Assembly: GCA_017521605.1 (NCBI GenBank)
Contig: JAFXCD010000042.1
Location: 117,087-181,086 of the forward strand
Direction: 5' to 3'
Length of the DNA stretch: 64,000 nucleotides
Origin: Lachnospiraceae bacterium
GTDB lineage: Bacteria; Bacillota; Clostridia; Lachnospirales; Lachnospiraceae
Positions 8,052 to 16,842 of this stretch are shown piece by piece. Under the pieces are notes generated by a model. It was not told the origin of the DNA. It did not search any database and was given only the letters and a program-made list of their open reading frames with translations. A program made the position numbers and the translations under genes. The number at the start of each line of letters is the position of its first letter. Position 1 is the stretch's first letter.

Positions 8052-9695
8052 TCACCCCGCATAATAAAGCATTTCAAAGAGCTCATCGACATCAATACCA
8101 TTCACTGTACCCGGCCAACCGGACCCCACATAGAATCTACCCCTCTGACCGTCGCTCATCTCTACATCCACTGTAGAAACACCATCCGTGGCAATAAACC
8201 GATATGTAGTACCAGCCGGGAAAGTATAGGAGCTGCCCAGCAGATTTCCCTGTTCATCAATCAAATCCACAGTAATATCTGCAATAGATGTTATCTCCAC
8301 ATCCCATTCTACTTCATAAACATTATTATACTCAACCGGCAAACCATCTTCTCCCACGTAACACTTGGCAGTAGCCTCGTATGTACTTAAAATGTCAAAA
8401 CGCTTCTTTACCCGAAAATCTTTAGACTGAATGAACATTTCCATTCCGCCATTGAATTCACTTATGTATTCCACAGATTTATCTGTAATCTTGAATACAC
8501 AGACAGTCTTGTAGTCATTTTCCACCATGCGCTGTACATATAGATAATACTCACCATCTGACTTCACCAGATAAGTATCCAAATCGGAACAATAAGTATC
8601 TTGGGTAAAGGTATTGCCATTCACTGTTACGTCATAAGAATCAATAAAATCTCCCTCTCCTGTATAGTTTCTATGCACAGAAATATAGTCCGTCTTTCCG
8701 TCACCATATAAATCCACATCAGAAACACGCCAGCTATCAAGAAGCTCCAGCACATAATTCTTTTCAGCTCCTCCTATAAACAGGTCCTTTCTAAAAATTG
8801 CGGGATATTCACTATAGGTAACCGTAACCTGCTGGGTACCATCCACATAACTGCTGATTTCATAGTCACTGAAATAGAAGGTTACACCTTCATAATCCAA
8901 AGTCCATGTAAACCTGGGTGCATAATCTTCCGTTGTAGGCTCCACATACTCCATTAACATACTATAAAGAGAATCCGTCCAGTACTCCACCTCCGGATAT
9001 TTCTCCTTCAGCTCTGTTTCCAAAATGCCCGGAAGGAGCTTAAGATCTACAATTATACCCTCCAAAGCCAAGTCTTCACCTGTAGCAACATCTATATTTA
9101 CAGCACCTAAATACTTATTTCCATGGGCTCCACCGGAATACTCATAATTATTTTCTACGGCAGACAGCACTTGGGAATCTGCCCGGCGCAAAAACGTATC
9201 ATTCTCCAATATATAGGGTCCCCGAAACTCTTCTGCTCCATATTCCCGATATTCTTCCAGACCCCATTCCTCCAGCTTATCCATACCGGCCTGCATCTCA
9301 CTGGATAAAAGACCATTATAGGTATTCACAGCCTTGGTCAGCTCCGGATACTCCGTATTTTCCAAATGCAGGGTAGTATAATATCCCTGCATAATATAGG
9401 TTCCTTCATAACAGACGTCATGGTTCCACTCTCTGGTAATCTGCAAATACTCCTCTTTTATTTCCGGTTCAGGTGTCTGCTCTATAGGGTCCAAAGGCAA
9501 CTCTTCTTCCTCAGTAGGAGTTTCCGGTTCAACAGGCTCCGGGGTAGCTGTAACCTCCGGAATGACCATCTGGGATTCCTGTTCCTTCTGTGTTCCTTCG
9601 GTAGCCGGAGTATCACCCTCCGAAGGGACGGAGCCACATGCACTAAGTCCTAAAATCATTCCGCTCATCAACATTGCCAATAGTTTTTTCTTCAT
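8052..9695 (-). CDS. Lipoprotein with DUF4163/DUF3298-type domain
   Basis: The frame can open at a GTG at 9704, but an ATG at 9695 is better placed, eight bases behind GGGGTG. The signal peptide ends at a lipobox (GLSACGS), followed by a Pro/Glu/Thr-rich linker of ~60 residues. The middle domain carries YSGGAHGNKYLGAVNIDV, the hallmark of DUF3298/RsiV-like domains, which are thought to bind peptidoglycan-related ligands outside the cell. A further beta-rich C-terminal part is unassigned. It is the first gene of the operon with the ATP-grasp ligase and homospermidine synthase, so it is a candidate surface component of that pathway. Confidence 0.75.
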   Translation of the reverse strand: MKKKLLAMLMSGMILGLSACGSVPSEGDTPATEGTQKEQESQMVIPEVTATPEPVEPETPTEEEELPLDPIEQTPEPEIKEEYLQITREWNHDVCYEGTYIMQGYYTTLHLENTEYPELTKAVNTYNGLLSSEMQAGMDKLEEWGLEEYREYGAEEFRGPYILENDTFLRRADSQVLSAVENNYEYSGGAHGNKYLGAVNIDVATGEDLALEGIIVDLKLLPGILETELKEKYPEVEYWTDSLYSMLMEYVEPTTEDYAPRFTWTLDYEGVTFYFSDYEISSYVDGTQQVTVTYSEYPAIFRKDLFIGGAEKNYVLELLDSWRVSDVDLYGDGKTDYISVHRNYTGEGDFIDSYDVTVNGNTFTQDTYCSDLDTYLVKSDGEYYLYVQRMVENDYKTVCVFKITDKSVEYISEFNGGMEMFIQSKDFRVKKRFDILSTYEATAKCYVGEDGLPVEYNNVYEVEWDVEITSIADITVDLIDEQGNLLGSSYTFPAGTTYRFIATDGVSTVDVEMSDGQRGRFYVGSGWPGTVNGIDVDELFEMLYYAG

Positions 9696-9764
9696 AAGTT
9701 TCACACCCCAATCAAACTTATTCCTTGTAAATAACAGTATATCACAAAATAATACAAATTTATA

Positions 9765-9792
9765 TTGTTACTTTCACTTTTTATGGTAGAAT
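9765..9792 (+). promoter_or_regulatory. Probable promoter of the AAA+/TelA operon
   Basis: TTGTTA (9765-9770) and TAGAAT (9787-9792) are spaced by 16 bases and lie 40 bp upstream of the start at 9832. The -35 match is only fair; the -10 is good. Confidence 0.45.
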
Positions 9793-9831
9793 ATAAATAG
9801 TGTCGAATAATACAAGTTTATGGGGGGGACC

Positions 9832-10998
9832 ATGTATCGGTTTATGAGTGAAGAAGAAATAGAAATTCAACAGATCAGCGACTTAAAAATGCTTCATCTG
9901 TATCAGCTGGCCGGCAATGATGCCCTGGCTGTCTGCTATGGCAATGACAAACAAATCAATCTCTGTGCCATGGATACCCATTATATCCTTTTGATGGAAC
10001 GGGCTCTAAGCCTTTACGCTCAATGCGAAAATAAAGATTCCATCATTATTGATGAAAATACCAAGACCTTATTTGATAAAGCAGTCTGCGAATCTACACA
10101 CTATACCTCTTTTTTTAATCGAATAGGGAAAAAATATTTGGATAAAGAGGGAGTTGGAACACCTAAATTTGCTTCTGAAGGAGTGTTGCGTGAAACAGTG
10201 CTTCCTCTGCTGAAGTACTATATGCAGCAAATGTATCATATGTGGGATGTGCCCATTACCTTTGAAAAGGAGCCCTGTGGCTGGCGCCGCAACTGTGTAC
10301 TAAAGGTTCGCAGGAATGAAGAAACCCTGATTTTACCCGTACGTATGGATTTCCCCAGAGACAATACCTGCACTGCCACGGTGGGGAATTTCCTAAAGGA
10401 TTTGTCATCCATTACCTTTGAAATCTCTTATCGGGACGACCGGTTATTGGTATTGTTTGAAAGCAAGAGTCTGAGCCTTTGGGGGGAAAGCCATTATGAA
10501 ATGAACGCTGACAGGCTACGAGCCTTTACTTCCATCAAGGTAAACGGTGAGGTCGTTTACCATCAGGAAGAACCGGTGGAAACACTTATCAATCCTGAGG
10601 AAGACCTTAAGGAAATACTGACCAGACAGCAGGCTCTCCGGGATAGCTTTTTTGATTTGGAGCAAGCCAAGGTATATAGACTACCTTGGGGTGGTATCGC
10701 TATATGCAGAGCATTAGATGGTTCTGATACTGACTATATACGTACAGATTATGATATGATTTATCTGGAAGAATATGGAACCAAGCTTGCTTTGCGACAA
10801 TTTTCCTACAGCCTTATTGAAAACAGAACGGATGGACTGAAGCTACGTACAGATGGTGCTATTATGCGAAAGCTTTATTATGGTGAAAAGTACAAAGAAG
10901 TAGAAACCTACTTTTTGCCGGCAGGTTATTACTCGGGCTGGGATTATAAAAAATATTTGGAGAAACGATATTTTTACCATGAATTGGAGGAAATATAA
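9832..10998 (+). CDS. Uncharacterised protein, first gene of the AAA+/TelA operon
   Basis: An ATG at 9820 is in frame, but the run of G at 9822-9828 is an ideal ribosome binding site for the ATG at 9832, giving 388 residues. I do not recognise the protein. It has no signal peptide or membrane segment and appears to be a mixed alpha/beta cytoplasmic protein, with acidic patches near the middle and several aromatic-rich segments at the C-terminus (YFLPAGYYSGWDYKKYLEK). It ends two bases before the AAA+ gene, so the two are translated together, and a role as partner or substrate adaptor for that ATPase is a reasonable guess. Confidence 0.8.
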   Translation: MYRFMSEEEIEIQQISDLKMLHLYQLAGNDALAVCYGNDKQINLCAMDTHYILLMERALSLYAQCENKDSIIIDENTKTLFDKAVCESTHYTSFFNRIGKKYLDKEGVGTPKFASEGVLRETVLPLLKYYMQQMYHMWDVPITFEKEPCGWRRNCVLKVRRNEETLILPVRMDFPRDNTCTATVGNFLKDLSSITFEISYRDDRLLVLFESKSLSLWGESHYEMNADRLRAFTSIKVNGEVVYHQEEPVETLINPEEDLKEILTRQQALRDSFFDLEQAKVYRLPWGGIAICRALDGSDTDYIRTDYDMIYLEEYGTKLALRQFSYSLIENRTDGLKLRTDGAIMRKLYYGEKYKEVETYFLPAGYYSGWDYKKYLEKRYFYHELEEI

Positions 10999-11000
10999 AT

Positions 11001-13277
11001 ATGGCTTTATTTGATAGAAAGAACGAACAGGATAAGGACAGATTACAAATACTGGACGTGATTATCGACCACTTAACCACTACCAACCAAAAGCTTTATG
11101 AAACTCCCAAAGACCAGGGCTTTATTAATTATTTAAAGGGAATCAAAAGAAATCCTGATTCCGTACCTTTCTTTCCCTTTGTGCTTTTTGTGGATGTAAT
11201 GAAAGCCATGGTAGAAAATAAGAGTGACTATCATCTGGGCAACTATATGACCGGTGTGCAAGAAGCTACCGATCTTTATCTGCAAATGTTTCCTTTTGGG
11301 GAGGATACCCCCAACTTTGCTATGGATTCCCAGATATTTATTTGCTTTTTTAAATCCGGTGGCGTAGCCAAATCCGGTCTCTTTAATGCCAACTTAATGT
11401 CCACCTTCCGGGACAGATATAATTATTTAGACTTTATGAATTCCTTCTGCCATCACCAAAAGGCACCGGAATGTCTTCACGACATACTCCAATATGGTTT
11501 GGCTGTGCGCGCATTTTTTGCAGATGATGATACATATAATGCCAATATGAAGCATGTAGCACAGAAAATGCTGCGTGCCGGCGACCGTACCCTGGTCGTA
11601 CAGGAAGAAATGAAACGGGTTGAACACATGGCCGGTATCTATGATATTGATGAAGCAGATGTGGCCAAAACCGAACAGCAGCTGGTAAAAGCCAATGCAT
11701 TACTACAAAGCTCCACCGGCATTCTGGAGGAAGCTGACCGTAAAACCAACCAATTGAATCGTCTTCTAAAGGATACTACCGAAACAATTCAGGAAATCTC
11801 CAAACGGGAAACCGGCCTCCTGACCATGAAGGCAACCACTGCCAAGGAAGAATTAAATGCTGCTTATAACAGCTTTCTGGAGGAGCAGCGCCAGGAGGTT
11901 ATCCTGCAAAAGGATGTACTGATTTCCCAGCTCTATCAGGAAGCAGAGAGTAAACTCAGCGAACTTCGTACTATGGCTCGTGCCATTACTACCTCTGCCA
12001 ATTCCGAACTTTTACGTATTAATAACGAAAGTTCACAGGCTCTGGACAAAATCCAGAACATGGTAGCTAACGATAAGGAGTTACAGAAAATCCTGACCAA
12101 GGCGGAAAAGAATAACGACTTATTTGATAAAATCAGCAAACTGGAGGTACTCAGTTCCCAGAATATTGAAGCACTTGCAAAGGGTCTGGAAGCACAAATT
12201 GCCGTTTCTGCCGCGTCGGATAAGGTTGTAGTGCAGCAAAATGCATCTGTGGCGTCAGTAGCCACTCCTACTTTGGAAGCAGGCACCGTTGTCGCAGCAG
12301 AAGCAGTATCTGTGGAAGCTATACCTGTAGAAGTGGTACCGGCTACCATTGGACCGGTAAATCCTCTTTTGGATACTAACATTCCTTTTAAGGAACGTTA
12401 TGAACTGGTTATGGCAGAAAAGGAAAGACGTATTGCTAACGGAGAGCACTTTCACACCATGTTTGATGATGTACTGACTGTACTTATGGAGGATGCCAAC
12501 CCTTATATGATTGGTCCCTCCGGTTGTGGTAAGACCTTTATGGTAAAACAGATTGCTTCTTTACTGAATATGGATTTTACAGACATTGGATACATCAATG
12601 AAGAATATGATATTTTAGGTTTCCAGACGGCAACCGGTGCTTATAGTGCCACTAATTTCTACCGATGCTATAAATACGGTAAAATTGCTTTCTGTGACGA
12701 ATTGGATAATGGTAACAGCCGTGCTACCGTAAAGCTGAATTCCTTCCTGTCAAACGGTAAGGATGCACGCTACAGCTTCCCTAATGGCGAAAGTGTAAAA
12801 CGTCACAAAAACTTCCGTATTATTGCTGCTGGTAACACTGCAGGAAATGGTGCAGATGCCAACTATAATACCCGTGAAAAAATCGAAGAATCCGTGCAGC
12901 AGAGATTTACTCCTATTTATGTAGGCTATGACAATGCTGTGGAAGAAAAGATTTTGAAGAATTATCCTGACTGGTACCAGTTCGTGATTGTTTTCCGTAT
13001 GGCTACTGATGCCTGGGGCAATATGAATGACTGCTCCGCGCCCGGAATTATTACCACCCGTGATGCTGCACGTATCAAGCGCTATCTGGATAACCAGAGT
13101 TTAACCATGGGCAAAATCATTGATTATGAATTTGTCCAGACTAAGGATATGGAGTATCTGGCATTCTTAAGCAAGCATATGGGCGATAATATTAAGAATT
13201 ACCCTAAAGCTAAAAGCATCTACGACACCTTTAATGCAAGGGTACAATACCTGCGCGGGCAGGGTGGTGTCAGATAA
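11001..13277 (+). CDS. MoxR/dynein-related AAA+ ATPase with long coiled-coil N-terminal region
   Basis: The protein has 758 residues. Residues 1-210 are an unassigned domain; residues ~215-400 are strongly coiled-coil (long Glu/Lys/Gln heptads); a Val/Ala/Pro-rich linker follows (~405-450). The AAA+ domain carries Walker A GPSGCGKT (~505-512), Walker B IAFCDELD (~562-569), sensor 1 IIAAGNT and an arginine-finger-like region (VQQRFTPIYV). This arrangement belongs to the AAA_5 (MoxR, dynein-related) group, which remodels protein complexes, often with VWA partners. No VWA gene is present; a TelA protein is encoded two genes downstream instead. Confidence 0.85.
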   Translation: MALFDRKNEQDKDRLQILDVIIDHLTTTNQKLYETPKDQGFINYLKGIKRNPDSVPFFPFVLFVDVMKAMVENKSDYHLGNYMTGVQEATDLYLQMFPFGEDTPNFAMDSQIFICFFKSGGVAKSGLFNANLMSTFRDRYNYLDFMNSFCHHQKAPECLHDILQYGLAVRAFFADDDTYNANMKHVAQKMLRAGDRTLVVQEEMKRVEHMAGIYDIDEADVAKTEQQLVKANALLQSSTGILEEADRKTNQLNRLLKDTTETIQEISKRETGLLTMKATTAKEELNAAYNSFLEEQRQEVILQKDVLISQLYQEAESKLSELRTMARAITTSANSELLRINNESSQALDKIQNMVANDKELQKILTKAEKNNDLFDKISKLEVLSSQNIEALAKGLEAQIAVSAASDKVVVQQNASVASVATPTLEAGTVVAAEAVSVEAIPVEVVPATIGPVNPLLDTNIPFKERYELVMAEKERRIANGEHFHTMFDDVLTVLMEDANPYMIGPSGCGKTFMVKQIASLLNMDFTDIGYINEEYDILGFQTATGAYSATNFYRCYKYGKIAFCDELDNGNSRATVKLNSFLSNGKDARYSFPNGESVKRHKNFRIIAAGNTAGNGADANYNTREKIEESVQQRFTPIYVGYDNAVEEKILKNYPDWYQFVIVFRMATDAWGNMNDCSAPGIITTRDAARIKRYLDNQSLTMGKIIDYEFVQTKDMEYLAFLSKHMGDNIKNYPKAKSIYDTFNARVQYLRGQGGVR

Positions 13278-13331
13278 CTGATATTCCCTACCGGTTAAGC
13301 TACACTATAGATTTACAGAATGGAGATTCCT

Positions 13332-14249
13332 ATGGAAACAGGCAAAGGAATAACTACCCAAAATTGTCCTTATCTAAAAGTCGCTAAATGGGAACATATG
13401 ACCATATATAAGATGAACTTTAAATCCTTAAGTCAATTGCATTTATTTCTAAAATCAGACCCGGCGGTGAACAGTACCATCTTTTATTCCCAAAAAAGCA
13501 AGGTTTCCCCTGCTAAATTTGCCGGAGAACCCCTAGATATGGCAATTGATTATTGTGTGGGAGGATATGAAAAGGACTTTCATTTATTTGTAAAACTAAA
13601 AAAAGATATAGACCGGGTTAATGTACGCCATGTGCAGTTACGAAAATCCCGCCCTTCTGTTGTGGGCTCCAGACCAAACGTACCGGCCTTTGTGGCAGGA
13701 GCTCCCAAATCCATGTATCGTATGGACCGTGTAAAAGAAAAGAAGTTTATTACTATTTATATGAACCTGGCCTATACAGGCAATACCACGGAGGGACAAA
13801 TCCGAAATCGGGGCATTCTGACCCTAAACCTGATAAAGCTTTTGGAAAACAATGATTACGGCGTGAACTTAAAGGTATTTGAAGCCTGTACGGTGGGCTC
13901 CGAGGTGTTTGCGGCCAGCATTGGCTTAAAGCAGCCGGGCGAGCTTTTAAATGCTAAAAAGTGTTATTACCCACTATGTAGTAAAGAATTTCTGCGAAGA
14001 GTATTGAGCCGGCTAAAGGAGTCTATGCCCTTTAGGGAGAAGTGGCATATGAGTTATGGTCAGTTACTGAATCACCAGCATGTACGAACCATTATGGAAA
14101 TTCCTAAAGACGCCATTATTATCAATGCACCCGATGAAATGGGTATTCGCGGTATTGATATTTATGAGGATGCAGATGCTTTCTGGAAAAAACTGCATCT
14201 TTCTGAAGAAATCGTGGTACCTAATTATGTAAAAGAGTCTAAGGAGTAA
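13332..14249 (+). CDS. Uncharacterised protein, possibly DUF7192-like (VWA-like)
   Basis: The frame opens at 13320, but the GGAG at 13322-13325 suits the ATG at 13332, giving 305 residues. The first half is basic. The second half contains ITIYMNLAYTGNTTEGQIRNRG and then LIKLLENNDYGVNLKVFEAC, which resembles the von Willebrand-like core of DUF7192 proteins: a beta strand, a region with an N-ending motif, then a helix with paired leucines. If correct, this would supply the VWA-like partner expected for a MoxR-type ATPase. The assignment is from pattern alone. It lies between the AAA+ and TelA genes in the same operon. Confidence 0.6.
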   Translation: METGKGITTQNCPYLKVAKWEHMTIYKMNFKSLSQLHLFLKSDPAVNSTIFYSQKSKVSPAKFAGEPLDMAIDYCVGGYEKDFHLFVKLKKDIDRVNVRHVQLRKSRPSVVGSRPNVPAFVAGAPKSMYRMDRVKEKKFITIYMNLAYTGNTTEGQIRNRGILTLNLIKLLENNDYGVNLKVFEACTVGSEVFAASIGLKQPGELLNAKKCYYPLCSKEFLRRVLSRLKESMPFREKWHMSYGQLLNHQHVRTIMEIPKDAIIINAPDEMGIRGIDIYEDADAFWKKLHLSEEIVVPNYVKESKE

Positions 14250-14254
14250 GAAAT

Positions 14255-15244
14255 TTGAGTAACCAACTGATAATCAATGAAAATCCTATAGAAACTACTT
14301 TTTCTGACAAAGAACAGCTTCAGATAGAGGAATATTGCACCACTATCAATATGGCAGATTCTACAGCTGTGATTGATTATGGCTCTGACATTCAGAAGAA
14401 GCTGTCTGAGCTGTCCGGGCGTATGCTTGCCAACCTGAATTCTCAAAGCATGGACAATATCAGTGATGTATTGGATACCACTTTGCGATACTTAACCTGT
14501 GTGGCTGAGGAACCGAAAGTCAAAAAAGGACTCTTTACCCGTAAGACCAAAGAATGTTCTGCAAGGGAAAAGTATAAAGATGCCGAAAAAAATGTAGATA
14601 AAATAGCTGTTGTATTGCAACAGCATCAAATACAGCTGATGAAAGACTGTGCCATGCTAACCCAGCTATATCAAATGAATACCGTATATTTTAAGGAACT
14701 GAATATGCGTATCGAAGCCGGGAAAAAAAAGCTGGAACTGTGCAGAAAAACTGATTTGCCGGAGTTAGAAAAGCATGCCAATGCCACTGGTTTGGCACAG
14801 GATGCCCAGGCGGTTGCCGACTTAAAGAACCAAATGGACCGTTTAGAGAAAAAGGTACATGAATTGGAGCTGACCGGCTCTGTATCCCTGCAGTCAGCCC
14901 CTCTGATTCGTATGATTCAGTCCAATCAGTCCAGTATGGCAGCCAAAATTCAGTCCACATTACTTAACACTATACCATTATGGAAAAATCAGATAATTAT
15001 GGCGCTGAATATGGAGCAGACCAAGGAAACCTTAAGTGCTGAGAAAAAGACCCAGGCTTCCGTTAACAAGCTCATAAAGCAGAATACCAGTGACATTAGA
15101 CTGGCTTCCGAAGAAACCATTCACGTAGCCAGCCGTAATTTCCAGGATGTTAACTCTCTGGAAGCCACCAATAAGGAATTAATTGAAAGTCTTAATGCTT
15201 TAACAGAGAAGGAGGCTTCTTTATCTTTTGGTGAAAAAGTTTAG
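14255..15244 (+). CDS. TelA-like toxic anion resistance family protein
   Basis: The protein has 329 residues and starts with TTG, with the ribosome binding site AAGGAG overlapping the previous stop. It is almost entirely helical with long coiled coils. It matches TelA/KlaA in the segment SQSMDNISDVLDTTLRYL and in the run from SAPLIRMIQSNQSSMAAKI to LWKNQIIMALNMEQ, which is the conserved core. TelA proteins were named for tellurite resistance, but most appear to take part in stress or envelope responses with Ter proteins. It is the last gene of a four-gene operon with an AAA+ ATPase. No TerD-type gene is nearby. Confidence 0.85.
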   Translation: MSNQLIINENPIETTFSDKEQLQIEEYCTTINMADSTAVIDYGSDIQKKLSELSGRMLANLNSQSMDNISDVLDTTLRYLTCVAEEPKVKKGLFTRKTKECSAREKYKDAEKNVDKIAVVLQQHQIQLMKDCAMLTQLYQMNTVYFKELNMRIEAGKKKLELCRKTDLPELEKHANATGLAQDAQAVADLKNQMDRLEKKVHELELTGSVSLQSAPLIRMIQSNQSSMAAKIQSTLLNTIPLWKNQIIMALNMEQTKETLSAEKKTQASVNKLIKQNTSDIRLASEETIHVASRNFQDVNSLEATNKELIESLNALTEKEASLSFGEKV

Positions 15245-15249
15245 ACCCT

Positions 15250-15480
15250 TTATCTTTTCTGATTCAGGCAAATTTCCGTATACATCTCAAATAAATCTTC
15301 TTCCGTAAGTGCAATTGGATGATTCTGCAATCGATCCACATTTACGGAAGAAACCAGTAATTCTATATCCTCTTTGGGAATCTCGATTCGTGGAAAATTC
15401 CAGAATTCATAGTGCCTCTCATACAAAGGGCAACAGCATGTCCGTGGCTGATTCCAATACTCGTATATGAGGCTTTTGTC
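15250..15480 (-). pseudogene. Iron-containing alcohol dehydrogenase C-terminal remnant
   Basis: Minus-strand translation gives the iron-binding region GISHGHAVALCM in one frame (about 15430-15480) and, after a frameshift, SSVNVDRLQNHPIALTEEDL and MYTEICLNQKR ending at a TAA at 15250-15252. Both pieces belong to the C-terminal end of a group III (Fe) alcohol dehydrogenase, in which the His-x3-His motif binds the metal and the NHP-LTEEDL segment is close to the end. The rest of the gene is missing. It fills the gap between the TelA gene and the lipid-type operon. Confidence 0.6.
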
Positions 15481-15520
15481 TTAATAATTTTTTAATGTTC
15501 CTCTACTAACTTCAGGCATG

Positions 15521-16162
15521 TTATTCATATAGTTCATTCCTCTTACACAATAATCGGTATATGAGCTTTCCATTCAGACTTAAGAAAGTTTTGACATTTT
15601 GTAGCGCTCCGATTTCTCTCATATACTCTTTATCTTCTCTTTTTTTCTTTAACTGAAACTCTCTGCCCCCAAAACCGGACAATAATTTATCCATGTCCTG
15701 TATACTGTACTTATAGAATGGCTTATTCATTCTCACCACTCCGCTTAACTTAATAATTTTGCTTACAAAGGACATGCAATTATGGGCTTTGTAGATAGGC
15801 AGGCCATGTAAAAATGACATGGTCAGCATGGAATAAAGATTAAAGACATAGTCCTTATCTTCCTCAATCCCTTGGATATATTCCTGTATTTTTGCGTATT
15901 TTACGGAAGATACAGGTAGTTTATAGACCTTCACCTTCACACTTTTATGATTTCCAAAGGCATAATGCTCCCGTTTCTCATGCATGAACCCCGCCATAAA
16001 AGGACCATTATGTGCTTTTCGGGAAAAAGTCACAAAGTCCTCCAGGCTTTCGTCAAGAGAAACTGCTATGTGGGTGTACTCATATTTATTCAGCATTCTG
16101 CTGAACTTGCCAAGTCCCGTTAAAGCTTTAATAAATACTACATAAATAAATTTATGTTCCAT
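15521..16162 (-). CDS. Permuted papain-like (NlpC/P60 superfamily) protein
   Basis: The protein has 213 residues and no signal peptide. It has the order His then Cys expected of circularly permuted NlpC/P60 (YiiX/LRAT-like) proteins: an N-terminal YTHIAVSLD with the candidate catalytic His and, ~100 residues later, YKAHNCMSFVSKI with the candidate Cys nucleophile at the start of a helix. Such proteins act on amide or ester bonds, including lipid acyl transfer in the LRAT group. It begins at a TAATG overlap with the CDP-alcohol phosphatidyltransferase gene and is the last gene of the operon, which fits a lipid-related amidase or acyltransferase. Confidence 0.65.
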   Translation of the reverse strand: MEHKFIYVVFIKALTGLGKFSRMLNKYEYTHIAVSLDESLEDFVTFSRKAHNGPFMAGFMHEKREHYAFGNHKSVKVKVYKLPVSSVKYAKIQEYIQGIEEDKDYVFNLYSMLTMSFLHGLPIYKAHNCMSFVSKIIKLSGVVRMNKPFYKYSIQDMDKLLSGFGGREFQLKKKREDKEYMREIGALQNVKTFLSLNGKLIYRLLCKRNELYE

Positions 16163-16842
16163 TATTCCTTTTCCTCTTCATCCAGAATATGTAAACGTTT
16201 ATACAACTGAATCTGTAACCGTATCATTTCAAAGTACATGGGAATTCCGCCAATAATCAATATAATATCAGCAACCTTCACTTCCCAGCTTCCTAAAACA
16301 TATACGGATTCTCTGCCAAATATCATACCTGCAATACAGATAACCACAAAAAACAGATGTGTCTCTATAGGTCCCAGTCTGGGAAACAGAAACTCTTTTA
16401 AATACAGGATATAATTCATAGCCGTAAAAATAATCAAGGCATATACCGGCACTAAAAATACTGCTACTTCAAAGCTTACATAGCCTGCAAAGGCAAGGGC
16501 AATAATCAGATAGGTAATGTGCAGAATATCCGTTAATAAATCAAAATACCCACCGGCCTTTGAAGTCATATTTCTGCTACGGGCTACAAATCCGTCCAAA
16601 TCATCACAAATCAGATGACAGCAAAGACCGCAAATAGTTCCTATCAGAAAAAAGGGACTGATTGCAGACAAAAAGGCACAAATGATACCTGCCAGTCCTC
16701 CTAAAGCACCGATTCCGGTAATCTGATTCGGCGTCATTTTCTCAGGAATCCTTTTTCCCAATGTTTTATATAAGAATTGCTGTAGCCCGGTCTCCAATTT
16801 ACTGGGAATGATTTTCTTTACCTTTTCTCCTTCCTTACTCAT
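16162..16842 (-). CDS. CDP-alcohol phosphatidyltransferase family protein
   Basis: The start at 16842 (ATGAGTAA overlap with the upstream gene, GGAG eight bases before it) is preferred to the frame opening at 16866. The protein has 226 residues with about six hydrophobic segments. The family signature is complete: CDDLDGFVARS followed by GGYFDLLTD, matching D-x2-D-G-x2-A-R-x8-G-x3-D-x3-D, whose Asp residues bind the metal and CDP-alcohol. Enzymes of this family move a phospho-alcohol from a CDP-linked donor to an acceptor alcohol, as in phospholipid head-group synthesis. The acceptor here is unknown, but its partners point to a special lipid. Confidence 0.88.
   Translation of the reverse strand: MSKEGEKVKKIIPSKLETGLQQFLYKTLGKRIPEKMTPNQITGIGALGGLAGIICAFLSAISPFFLIGTICGLCCHLICDDLDGFVARSRNMTSKAGGYFDLLTDILHITYLIIALAFAGYVSFEVAVFLVPVYALIIFTAMNYILYLKEFLFPRLGPIETHLFFVVICIAGMIFGRESVYVLGSWEVKVADIILIIGGIPMYFEMIRLQIQLYKRLHILDEEEKE

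Noticed and set aside
11936-12382. 148-codon minus-strand frame opposite the coiled-coil part of the AAA+ gene.
   Set aside because: It is a Ser/Ala/Thr-rich shadow of the coding strand with no ribosome binding site.
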